This document shows positions 34,106-42,488 of a stretch of 64,000 nucleotides of DNA, piece by piece. Origin of the DNA: Mucilaginibacter auburnensis (GTDB taxonomy: Bacteria > Bacteroidota > Bacteroidia > Sphingobacteriales > Sphingobacteriaceae); the NCBI RefSeq assembly GCF_002797815.1, contig NZ_PGFJ01000002.1, positions 558,001 through 622,000 of the forward strand, in the 5' to 3' direction. Within the stretch, counting starts at the first letter, position 1. Each line of letters opens with the position of its first letter. The notes below the pieces were generated by a model that was not told the origin of the DNA, did no database searches, and worked only from the letters and a program-made list of their open reading frames with translations. A program made the translations under genes and the position numbers.

Positions 34106-35176
34106 ATGGTTTTAACTGAAAATGATTTATTTAGCGCCCTTGGCAATAATGCCCGCGAGTGTTATTTTGCGTTTGATATTGCGCAAAAAAAGATAGTTTA
34201 TATTGGCCCTGCTATTTATAATTTAACGGGATTAGACGATAACACTGTTATGCAAAATGTGGAGCCGCTATGGGAGATCATCCACCCTGAAGACCGCGAC
34301 TATGTGCGTAAAGCCTTGATGGCATTGGTTAAAACACAACGCATACAGGCTGAATTCAGGATTGAGACCGGCGACAGGCATAAATATCTGCAATTGAATG
34401 CTTATCTGTTAAAAAACGGAATTGCTGCCGGTCACATAGCCAACATTACCGACCTGAAGAACAATATTATTTATGCCGATAAAATAAACGCTCGTAAAAA
34501 TGCTATGCTGGCCGTTGTAGCACATGACTTGAAAGAACCTGTAGGTGTAATTAACATGATGGCGTCAGCTATAAAAAGAAACCCGGCTGTTACAGGCAAT
34601 GAGGATATATTGGCCAACATAAAGGTAATACAAGAACTTTGCGCTCGCAATATTACGCTGATAAAGGACCTGATGAATAAAGAGTTTTTAGAAGCACCAG
34701 AAGTTGGTTTGCGTAAAGAACGCATCGACATGAGCAAAACCCTGGGCGACCTGGTAAAACAATACAAAGACAGCGAGCATGTTACCGGAAAACATTTTGA
34801 ATTTATCCGGTCGGATGTACCTGTGTACGCGGTAGTGGATATGCTCAAAATTGCACAATGTGTTAATAATCTGATAGCTAATGCAATTAAGTTCACTCAG
34901 GTTGGTGGCAACATTGCGATTATCTTGAGTGAGCAAGCCAGCAGTGTTGAAATTTGTGTAAAAGACAATGGCATAGGCATTCCTGCCAATCTACAACCCT
35001 TTTTGTTTGATGAAAGAACCAGGGCACAAAGACCGGGCCTGCATGGAGAACAAGGTTACGGCATGGGCCTATCTATTATACATTTATTGGTTGAATTGCA
35101 CGGCGGCAAGGTTTGGGTAGACAGCGTGGAAGGTGCGGGCAGCTCATTTTTTATTGATTTACCCAAAGGGTTTTAA
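34106..35176 (+). CDS. PAS-domain sensor histidine kinase
   Basis: A 356-residue soluble kinase with an N-terminal PAS/PAC domain (residues about 10-120, VEPLWEIIHPEDRDYV), a HisKA helix with the phospho-accepting His in AVVAHDLKEPVGVINM, and a HATPase domain (NLIANAIKFTQVGG, DNGIGIP, GYGMGLSIIHLLVELHGG). It has no membrane spans and no adjacent response regulator, so it is an orphan cytosolic sensor. The signal is unknown. Confidence 0.92.
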   Translation: MVLTENDLFSALGNNARECYFAFDIAQKKIVYIGPAIYNLTGLDDNTVMQNVEPLWEIIHPEDRDYVRKALMALVKTQRIQAEFRIETGDRHKYLQLNAYLLKNGIAAGHIANITDLKNNIIYADKINARKNAMLAVVAHDLKEPVGVINMMASAIKRNPAVTGNEDILANIKVIQELCARNITLIKDLMNKEFLEAPEVGLRKERIDMSKTLGDLVKQYKDSEHVTGKHFEFIRSDVPVYAVVDMLKIAQCVNNLIANAIKFTQVGGNIAIILSEQASSVEICVKDNGIGIPANLQPFLFDERTRAQRPGLHGEQGYGMGLSIIHLLVELHGGKVWVDSVEGAGSSFFIDLPKGF

Positions 35177-35232
35177 TCACTCCCGTAAATGCTTTAAGTC
35201 TAAAAAGGTGCTAACAGTATTTCTTTGTAACA

Positions 35233-36039
35233 CTACATGCCTGGCAATTTAATTCCAGCATCTTTTACAGCTTGCAAAACGGCTTCCTGCACCGCAAGTT
35301 TTGTATCCTGAAAACCGTGGGAATTAACCCATACGTTAATGCTGAGTAAGTATCCGTCATTTTGTAGCTCACCAATACCAATTCTTCGTTCCGGAGTAGC
35401 CAACACGTGCGTATTCACATCAATTGCCTTGTTAATTACGGCTTTAATTTCTCTGATATCAATAGCGTTGGGTATTTTCATATTAATATCCAATCGGCGG
35501 CTGCCCTGGCGTGTGATATTGATGATCACCTCGTTGGATAGTTTGCTGTTGGGCACAATTACCAAACGGTTGTCAAACGTGGTTATCATGGTGTAAAACA
35601 CCTGTATACTGGTAACGGTGCCTTCCTGCCCTTGGGTGATGATGTTATCGCCAACAGAAAAGGGCTTAAGCAGCAGGATTAAAATACCACTTGCAAAATT
35701 CTGTAAGGTGCCTGACAGCGCTAAACCCGCAGCTACACCAAAAGCACCTACTATGGCGGTGAATAGGGTAAGTTGTATACCCATGATCTGCATTACACCT
35801 ATAACTAATAGTATGCGCAATGCCACGCCCAGCAAACTCAGCAGGAAAGGTTTCACGGAGGGGTCAACATCACGTTGGTGCATGCGCTGCTGCGAGCGGT
35901 TTACTATCCACGCTATAACCCGTAAGCCAATAAATAAAACAACTAAACCAATGAGTAGCCTCGGACCGTAGTTGAGCACCCAATCATATGCATGATCGTA
36001 CAATTTATCTAATGTCCATGTTTCCTTTTTCTCTGCCAT
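35233..36039 (-). CDS. Small-conductance mechanosensitive channel, MscS family
   Basis: A 268-residue MscS-type channel that opens under membrane tension. Three N-terminal helices are followed by the pore helix with Gly/Ala packing (FGVAAGLALSGTLQNFASGI) and the beta domain (FSVGDNIITQGQEGTVTSIQ). The length equals E. coli MscS. It stands alone. Confidence 0.93.
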   Translation of the reverse strand: MAEKKETWTLDKLYDHAYDWVLNYGPRLLIGLVVLFIGLRVIAWIVNRSQQRMHQRDVDPSVKPFLLSLLGVALRILLVIGVMQIMGIQLTLFTAIVGAFGVAAGLALSGTLQNFASGILILLLKPFSVGDNIITQGQEGTVTSIQVFYTMITTFDNRLVIVPNSKLSNEVIINITRQGSRRLDINMKIPNAIDIREIKAVINKAIDVNTHVLATPERRIGIGELQNDGYLLSINVWVNSHGFQDTKLAVQEAVLQAVKDAGIKLPGM

Positions 36040-36229
36040 ATTGCTTATCTGGTTTGCTATACAACAACAAAGTGTAAAAAAAGATTGATGATGAATTTAC
36101 GTTAAATTAAAGTTTACGAAATTGGCTTTGTAATGTAACGTTTGCCACCGTTCTATCGTCTACTTAATAAACGGGCCAACCAGTTGAAAATAATTACATA
36201 AAACTGGCGTTTATTTTGCTGCTTACCCG

Positions 36230-36237
36230 TAATTTTG
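36230..36237 (+). promoter_or_regulatory. Candidate -7 box of the envelope lipoprotein operon (TAATTTTG)
   Basis: An exact TAnnTTTG match 17 bp before the ATG at 36255. No TTG at the usual -33 distance was found. Confidence 0.35.
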
Positions 36238-36254
36238 AATATAATTTTAAGCCG

Positions 36255-36668
36255 ATGAAACGTAACCTCATCATTATCGCTCTTATTGCCGCAGGCATTG
36301 TTGGAAGCAAAGCTTTTGCACAGCAAGCCGCTTTGGCACCCGATCAAAACCCACGCTTTCACGAAAGCGCTAACAAATACCTGCATGTTGCCGACTCGGT
36401 AAACCGCTTGCAGGGAACTACCGCGCAAAACACCTACAAGGCATACGACTGGTACCAGGCCCGCGAGGAACGCCGTCAGCAAAGGCGCGAATGGCGTCAT
36501 CAGGAACGCATGTACGGTGGCTATTACAGCTATTCACCCGGATGGAGTGTGTACGGCAGCTACTACCCATACAATAACTTTTATGGTAACTATGGTTGGG
36601 GTGGCTATGGTAACCGTTGGGGCGGTTGGGGTAATAACTGGGGCGTTGGCTTAGGTTACAGCTGGTAA
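36255..36668 (+). CDS. Secreted Gly/Tyr/Trp-rich protein
   Basis: A 137-residue protein starting at the ATG at 36255, which opens a good signal peptide (cleavage near KAFAQ). The C-terminal 50 residues are almost only Gly, Tyr, Asn and Trp (GGYYSYSPGWSVYGSYYPYN and onward), a low-complexity, possibly surface-adhesive tail. It precedes the LpoB-like and COG3014 genes by 42 bp and probably shares their transcript. The function is unknown. Confidence 0.65.
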   Translation: MKRNLIIIALIAAGIVGSKAFAQQAALAPDQNPRFHESANKYLHVADSVNRLQGTTAQNTYKAYDWYQAREERRQQRREWRHQERMYGGYYSYSPGWSVYGSYYPYNNFYGNYGWGGYGNRWGGWGNNWGVGLGYSW

Positions 36669-36710
36669 GCACATTTATTCAATCTAAACATCAATTTACA
36701 ATTCATATAT

Positions 36711-37304
36711 ATGAAATTCAATAATCTTTTGGTAGTTGCTGCTATCTCAGCATCTGCATTATTTGTAACTTCTTGCTCCCGTCAGGTAACCCGTGTAAGC
36801 ACCGATGAAACCATTGATGTTAGCGGTTCTTGGAATAACAGCGATTCGCGCATGGTGGCACAGCAGCTTACCGACCAAATATTAACCGGCCCATGGTTAG
36901 CCAATTTTGCTCAGGCACATCCGGGTAAAAAACCAACCGTAATTGTTGGTTTGGTTAACAACAAAAGCCACGAACACATTGAGGCCGAAACTTTTATTAA
37001 GGACGTAGAAAGCGCATTCATTAACACACAGCGCGTGAGATTAGTTCAGGGTGGTAAAAAACGCGAAGAACTGCGCGCCGAAAAAGCTGATCAGCAAACT
37101 AATGCCAGCCTATCAACCATGAAAAAATTTGGTTTAGAGAACGGTGCTGACTACATACTGCAAGGCTCTATCAATTCAATTGTTGATGCGCACAAACGCC
37201 AGAAAGTGGTTTACTACCAGGTAAATCTGGAGTTGACCGATATTCAAAGCAACGAAGTGGTTTGGATAGGCGAAAAGAAAATTGCCAAATACGTTAAAAA
37301 CTAA
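36711..37304 (+). CDS. LpoB-like penicillin-binding protein activator lipoprotein
   Basis: A 197-residue lipoprotein (lipobox LFVTSC, Cys near residue 22). The body (WNNSDSRMVAQQLTDQIL, then GKKPTVIVGLVNNKS and GADYILQGSINSIVD) matches the LpoB/PBP-activator domain. In enterobacteria LpoB reaches from the outer membrane to stimulate PBP1b. The adjacent COG3014 gene is a frequent neighbour of this family in other phyla. The precise target here is unknown. Confidence 0.8.
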   Translation: MKFNNLLVVAAISASALFVTSCSRQVTRVSTDETIDVSGSWNNSDSRMVAQQLTDQILTGPWLANFAQAHPGKKPTVIVGLVNNKSHEHIEAETFIKDVESAFINTQRVRLVQGGKKREELRAEKADQQTNASLSTMKKFGLENGADYILQGSINSIVDAHKRQKVVYYQVNLELTDIQSNEVVWIGEKKIAKYVKN

Positions 37305-37346
37305 TTGGCCCGCTACCCTGCCGCTTTGGGCAGTTTCACTATTGAA

Positions 37347-38777
37347 ATGACATTTTTTAAAAAGTATTTTTGGGGAGCATCAGCGTATATAGCACTGATG
37401 CTCTTTTTATCAGGTTGCGCTACGTACAATGAGCAGGTTCTGCCCTATTATAAAAGCGTAAAGGCAGGCAATTATGCTGAGGCCGAGCAGCAGTTGGATA
37501 AAAACAGCCTCATAAAAAAACCGCGTAACCAGTTGCTTTTTTTAATGGAAAAGGGGCGCATTAGCCACCTCAACCATGAGTACGAAAAAAGCAACGGCTA
37601 TTTTAACGCTGCCGATTCTTTACTGGAAGCCGGACTAACTAACGCAGGCGATGCCGCGGTTGGGGTGTTGGTTAACTCCATGTCGCAACGATACAAAGGC
37701 GAGGACGTAGAGAAATTTATGATCCACTACTACAAAGCGCTCAATTACATCTACCTTGGTAAAAAAGAGGATGCTATTGTTGAAGCACGCCGTATCACCT
37801 TACAAGCGCAAGAACAGAAGGATAAGTTTAATGATAAAGCCACCCGCTACAGTAATGATGCTTTTTCATTAATGTTGCAGGGTATGCTGTACGAAAGCGA
37901 TGGCGATGTAAACAATGCTTTTATATCCTACCGCAACGCCGCCGAGATCTATTTAAAAAGCGACGATAAAATGTGGTATGGCACAGGTATGCCATCGGGC
38001 TTAAAGCTCGACTTGATACGCACCGCTAAATTGAACGGTTTTACATCCGAAGCTGATCAATACGAAAAAATGTTTGGCATTACTTACACCCCTGCCCCAA
38101 AACCTGAGGGTGGCGAGTTAATATTTTTCTGGGAGAATGGCCCGGCTCCTGTTAAAACACAGGTGGATATGTATTTTGGTTTAGTAAGGAATAGTAACGG
38201 CGATCTGTTTTTCAGTGATGCTACCGGCGGCTGGGTGATACCATTTAATTACACCGGCGATCGTGGGCGGGTAAACACAAAATCAATAGAGAGCTTAAGG
38301 GCTGCTTTTCCTAAATATATTCCTCAAAAGCCATACTACACAGGCGCTACCCTAACAGTTGATTCCACCAGAGTAATTGGATTGGAACGTGCAGAAGACG
38401 TGAACGAAATTGCCATCCGGACGCTACAACAACGTATGTTGAGTGAGGCAGGCAAGGTACTATCGCGTTTAGCTGTAAAAAAAATTGCTGAATACACCCT
38501 GCGTGAAAGCGCTAAACAAAGCAACGGGCAAACCAATACATTATTAGAGGGCTTAGGCTATGGCATGCAACTTTATAGCCTGCTTTCTGAAAAAGCCGAT
38601 ACCCGTAGCTGGCAATCATTACCGGGGAGTATTTCCTACGCGCGTATACCGCTGAAAAAAGGAGAAAATACAGTAAAGATCACCCTTAAAAACCCTCAGG
38701 GGGCAGATGAGGTTAAAACCTTTACAATAACCGGAAACGGGCGGCTGCAATTTTATAACTACGCCAGTTTAAGATAA
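37347..38777 (+). CDS. COG3014 family lipoprotein
   Basis: A 476-residue lipoprotein starting at the ATG at 37347 (leader ALMLFLSGC). An alternative TTG at 37305 adds 14 residues before the leader and is less likely. The N-terminal half is TPR-like (KAGNYAEAEQQLDKNSL, HYYKALNYIYLGKKEDAIVE) and the C-terminal half beta-rich. This is the COG3014 pattern. It follows the LpoB-like gene by 42 bp. A role in envelope or peptidoglycan control is inferred from the pairing. Confidence 0.75.
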   Translation: MTFFKKYFWGASAYIALMLFLSGCATYNEQVLPYYKSVKAGNYAEAEQQLDKNSLIKKPRNQLLFLMEKGRISHLNHEYEKSNGYFNAADSLLEAGLTNAGDAAVGVLVNSMSQRYKGEDVEKFMIHYYKALNYIYLGKKEDAIVEARRITLQAQEQKDKFNDKATRYSNDAFSLMLQGMLYESDGDVNNAFISYRNAAEIYLKSDDKMWYGTGMPSGLKLDLIRTAKLNGFTSEADQYEKMFGITYTPAPKPEGGELIFFWENGPAPVKTQVDMYFGLVRNSNGDLFFSDATGGWVIPFNYTGDRGRVNTKSIESLRAAFPKYIPQKPYYTGATLTVDSTRVIGLERAEDVNEIAIRTLQQRMLSEAGKVLSRLAVKKIAEYTLRESAKQSNGQTNTLLEGLGYGMQLYSLLSEKADTRSWQSLPGSISYARIPLKKGENTVKITLKNPQGADEVKTFTITGNGRLQFYNYASLR

Positions 38778-39119
38778 TTAATCCAGTCCCGGAGCCAGCA
38801 GATCAGGGTTTACATGCCCATCGTTGGCTTCAGTTATTTTGTGCAGGTTGTAGCGCAGATCACCATTTTCTTCGGTTGTTGAGGCCAGTAATCCCTTGGT
38901 ATGCCATTCGGTTAAGGCATGATGCACACCGGCAATAACATCCTTTTCAGCATTTTCATCAGCCAGCAACTCTTTTACCTTAATAACCACTTCATCGGCT
39001 GTGGCGCTGCCTAACTGGGCCAAAGCATATAAAGTTTGATCTTCTATTGTTCCTTCAGCATCAAAGTGAGCGGGCACCTGCAAGGGTTTGTACTCTTCGC
39101 GAAATTCTTTGTCAGTCAT
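38778..39119 (-). CDS. Hypothetical acidic protein, 113 aa
   Basis: A small soluble protein (EFREEYKPLQVPAHFDAEG, then EDQTLYALAQLGSATADEVV) with a winged-helix-like helical centre: the middle resembles a short DNA-binding domain in which a KGLL turn precedes a beta hairpin (KGLLASTTEENGDLRYNLH). The similarity is only suggestive. Its stop codon directly abuts the COG3014 stop. Confidence 0.55.
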   Translation of the reverse strand: MTDKEFREEYKPLQVPAHFDAEGTIEDQTLYALAQLGSATADEVVIKVKELLADENAEKDVIAGVHHALTEWHTKGLLASTTEENGDLRYNLHKITEANDGHVNPDLLAPGLD

Positions 39120-39168
39120 AGGTTGTTAATTTATTATATCAACAGAGAAATTTTGCTTTTGTTGACCA

Positions 39169-39924
39169 CTAAACCATTGGCGGCGCTTTTTTCTTTTTAA
39201 GTTTCAGGTTAAGTAGCTCCACCAATACCGAGAATGCCATAGCGAAATAGATGTATCCCTTTGGTATGTGCTGATCTAAAGCTTCGGCCAGTAAGGATAC
39301 ACCTATCAGCAAAAGGAAAGACAATGCCAGCATTTTTACCGTTGGGTGTTTATTCACAAAATCGGCAATGCCGCCGGCCGCCCAAAGCATTACCCCTACT
39401 GCTAAAACAACAGCTATGATCATGATCTCAATGTGGTCTGCCATACCCACCGCGGTAATTACAGAATCGAGCGAGAAAACAATATCTAATACAACAATTT
39501 GCGCAATGGTACCCCAAAACGAGCGCTTCTTAACTACGTCAGTGTTATCTTCATGGTCTTCCAGTTTGTGGTGTATCTCTGACGTACTTTTATAGATCAG
39601 GAACAAACCTCCAACCAATAAAATAATATCGCGACCTGAGATGGCCAGATTAGACACCCAGGTTGCATTGGTTACGCCAACCCAGTCGGCAACATTAAAT
39701 AGTGTTCCGGTAAGTGTCATTACCCAACTGATGGACAGTAGTAATAATACCCTTGTAACCATAGCAACGGCCAAACCTATTGTACGGCCTTTCTTTTGCT
39801 GATCTTTAGGCAGTTTATCGGTAAGGATAGAGATGAATACAATGTTGTCAATACCTAAAACAATTTCGAGTACGGTAAGGGTGAGTAGTGATATCCAGGA
39901 GTCGGCCTGCGCAAATATTTCCAT
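39169..39924 (-). CDS. TerC family integral membrane protein
   Basis: A 251-residue protein with about seven membrane helices, starting at the ATG at 39924 (an ATG at 39939 adds five residues). The acidic membrane motifs LEIVLGIDNIVFISIL and VVLDIVFSLDSVITAVG are those of TerC/Alx proteins, which handle manganese or other metal ions and confer tellurite resistance in some species. It stands alone. Confidence 0.9.
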   Translation of the reverse strand: MEIFAQADSWISLLTLTVLEIVLGIDNIVFISILTDKLPKDQQKKGRTIGLAVAMVTRVLLLLSISWVMTLTGTLFNVADWVGVTNATWVSNLAISGRDIILLVGGLFLIYKSTSEIHHKLEDHEDNTDVVKKRSFWGTIAQIVVLDIVFSLDSVITAVGMADHIEIMIIAVVLAVGVMLWAAGGIADFVNKHPTVKMLALSFLLLIGVSLLAEALDQHIPKGYIYFAMAFSVLVELLNLKLKKKKAPPMV

Positions 39925-40083
39925 GTGTGTAAGATACAAATCAAACCTAAAAGGCGTGAAACAGTTTTAGCTTAAACATTTACCCCTTCTAACTGTTTTG
40001 TTAGTGTAATATAATTATTGTGTTTGCACATTTAATTACTAACGTTGTAACTTACACCCATATTCCAAAAATCGACTTTATTT

Positions 40084-41289
40084 ATGAGATCAAAGTTTTA
40101 TAAGCCATTGATATTAAGCGCAGTTTTAATCTCAATGACAGCCACCGTAATGGCTCAAACCGGCGAACCGGTTGAAACTAAAAAAGCAAATACTGATTAC
40201 AAACCCGCCTTTGCCGGCCAAACCCGCATAGGCAGCGTTAAAACAAAAACCCCATACACAGTTACCGTTATCAACTCGGAACTGAACGGGCCATGGGGTA
40301 TTCATGTATTGCCAGACGGACGCTTGCTGATAAGCGGTAAACCCGGCAATATGCAAATAGTAAGTACCGAAGGTAAAATTTTAAAAACCATTACCGGCTT
40401 TCCGCCTGTGCAGTTTGCCAGTCAGGGTGGTTTGTTGGATGTAAGTATAGATCCTGATTTTACAAAGAACCGCATGGTTTATTGGACCTACGCTCAGCCT
40501 AACACAGAAACAGGAGCAACTTTGGCTGTTGCAAAAGGAAAACTATCTGCCGATGAAACCAAACTGGAAGATGTAAAAGTTATTTACGAAGCTACTCCAC
40601 GCTATAAAGGAGCCGGTCAGTTTGGCTCACGCATAGTATGGGACAAACAAGGCAACCTGTTTGTTAGTGTGGGCGACCGTATGGCTAATGATATCCGTGT
40701 TAAAGCACAAGACCTGAATGCTACGGTAGGCAAGATCATACATGTCACTAAAGATGGTAAACCTGTTGCAGGCAATCCATTTATTGGCAAAGGCGATGCT
40801 AAACCTGAGATATATGCTTACGGTTTCCGTAACCCGGATGGTTTTGCAATCAACCCTGTTACAGGCGATCTTTGGGAGTCTGAGTTTGGTCCGCGTGGTG
40901 GTGATGAGCTGAATTTGATTAAAGCCGGTGGTAATTATGGCTGGCCTTATGTTACTTACGGCATTGAATATAGCGGGCAAAAAGTTTACGATGGTATTCA
41001 ACAAAAAGAAGGCACCGTGCAACCAGTATACTACTGGGACCCGGTTATCTCTCCGGGTTGTATGATGTTTTACACCGGTAACATTGCCGAGTGGAAAAAC
41101 AACGTATTTATTGGCGGCTTAAGCAGTCAGTTTATTACCCGTTTGGTTTTACAAAACAACAAAGTAGTTGGCGAAGAACGAATTGCTGCTGATAAAAATG
41201 AACGCTGGCGTTGCATTGCTACAGGTAAAGACGGCGCTATTTATGCCGGAACCGATAGCGGAAAATTATATAAGATAGCTAAGCAATAA
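40084..41289 (+). CDS. PQQ-dependent aldose (glucose/sorbosone) dehydrogenase family protein
   Basis: A 401-residue secreted six-bladed beta-propeller with a signal peptide (cleavage after ATVMAQ). Typical elements are GPWGIHVLPDGRLLISGKPG, YAYGFRNPDGFAINPVTGDL, WESEFGPRGGDELNLIKAGG and NYGWPYVTYG. Relatives oxidise aldoses with PQQ and calcium; whether this strain makes PQQ is not shown. It is closed by the terminator at 41312-41344. Confidence 0.9.
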   Translation: MRSKFYKPLILSAVLISMTATVMAQTGEPVETKKANTDYKPAFAGQTRIGSVKTKTPYTVTVINSELNGPWGIHVLPDGRLLISGKPGNMQIVSTEGKILKTITGFPPVQFASQGGLLDVSIDPDFTKNRMVYWTYAQPNTETGATLAVAKGKLSADETKLEDVKVIYEATPRYKGAGQFGSRIVWDKQGNLFVSVGDRMANDIRVKAQDLNATVGKIIHVTKDGKPVAGNPFIGKGDAKPEIYAYGFRNPDGFAINPVTGDLWESEFGPRGGDELNLIKAGGNYGWPYVTYGIEYSGQKVYDGIQQKEGTVQPVYYWDPVISPGCMMFYTGNIAEWKNNVFIGGLSSQFITRLVLQNNKVVGEERIAADKNERWRCIATGKDGAIYAGTDSGKLYKIAKQ

Positions 41290-41311
41290 AGCTTAACGTT
41301 TACCAGTAACA

Positions 41312-41346
41312 AAAACGCCCGATGAAGATGTCACCGGGCGTTTTTT
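41312..41346. terminator. Bidirectional rho-independent terminator
   Basis: A 10-bp perfect stem (41312-41321 with 41335-41344) with a 13-base loop and T-runs on both strands, between the convergent sugar dehydrogenase and efflux operon. Confidence 0.9.
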
Positions 41347-41353
41347 ATTGTTA

Positions 41354-42487
41354 TTATTCTTCGTCTTTATTTTTCATCTTCATTAACAAAGAGTAAGCGC
41401 CCTTTACAACAATAGTGGCATTTTTAATAGCAGGCGATGGATAGATCAATTCGGTGTAACCATTTTCGCCTTCGCCTATGTTCACCTCCGTCATTTCGTA
41501 GCTGTTTTTACCAATTACTTTGTACAAGTATTGCTTGCCTTCAAACTCTACCAAAGCATCGTTAGGCACTGCCGCGGCCTGTACATTTTTAACCTGTACG
41601 TCTGCATTCATATAAGTACCGGGTACCAGGGTTTTATCATAGTCTTCAAAATGGCAATGCACCTCGGTGTTTCTATCCGGTGATAAGTCGCGGCCTATCA
41701 ACAATATCTCCCCCTCATGCTTTTTATCAGGCTCATTGTTGGTGTAAGCAATTACCTTTTGGCCGATATAGAGCTTATTGATGTCTTTCTCGTACACCTT
41801 TAAACCCAGATGTATATCCGTAGGATTCACCAGTTCAAACATAACTTCTGTAGGCGAAACGTACTTACCTATATTCACATTTACTTTTGATACAAAACCG
41901 CTAATAGGCGAATAAATATTTACGCTGCGCGAGATGTTTGATTCGTTGATCCTTGAAACATTTATACCTACCAGTTGCAACTTTTCTGCCAGCGATGTTA
42001 TTAGCACCTTTTGCGTATGATAATCTGCTTCAGCTTGCTGAAACACCTTATCGCTGGCGGCGCGGCTCTGGTTCAGGTCCTTCTGGCGTTTGTACTCGTT
42101 TTCCAGGTAACTGATGCGGGCTTTGGCCGTTAAATAATCCTGCTGTAACTGAATGTATTGCTGGTCTTCGACCGTTGCTATGGCCTCACCCTTGTTCACG
42201 TGCATCCCCGGCAAAAGCTTGGTTGCTTTGAGGTAACCACCCAACGGCACGCTGATAGACACCATATTTTGAGGTGGCACATCAATTTGTCCGTTTAACT
42301 TTAATACGGACGATATTTCCTTTTGCTCAATTTTACCTGTTACTATGCCAGCGTTTTTTTGCTGCACATCAGTTAGCGTAACAATGCTGCTTTCTGCAGC
42401 AGCAGGTTTTTCCTCCACCGCAGGCTTTTTGTCGCCGCAGGCAGATATGAACAACGTAAATGATAATAAATTTATGATAAGTTTCAT
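41354..42487 (-). CDS. RND efflux periplasmic adaptor (CzcB/CusB type), lipoprotein
   Basis: A 377-residue membrane-fusion protein with a lipoprotein leader (FTLFISAC, Cys near residue 17). It shows the lipoyl-like half motifs (LPGMHVNKGEAIATVEDQQY and SPISGFVSKVNVNIGKYVSP), a coiled-coil hairpin (about residues 110-165) and the beta-barrel domain. It links the inner-membrane pump to the TolC part of the fusion protein encoded 1 bp upstream. It is the last gene of the operon. Confidence 0.93.
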   Translation of the reverse strand: MKLIINLLSFTLFISACGDKKPAVEEKPAAAESSIVTLTDVQQKNAGIVTGKIEQKEISSVLKLNGQIDVPPQNMVSISVPLGGYLKATKLLPGMHVNKGEAIATVEDQQYIQLQQDYLTAKARISYLENEYKRQKDLNQSRAASDKVFQQAEADYHTQKVLITSLAEKLQLVGINVSRINESNISRSVNIYSPISGFVSKVNVNIGKYVSPTEVMFELVNPTDIHLGLKVYEKDINKLYIGQKVIAYTNNEPDKKHEGEILLIGRDLSPDRNTEVHCHFEDYDKTLVPGTYMNADVQVKNVQAAAVPNDALVEFEGKQYLYKVIGKNSYEMTEVNIGEGENGYTELIYPSPAIKNATIVVKGAYSLLMKMKNKDEE

Positions 42488-42488
42488 G

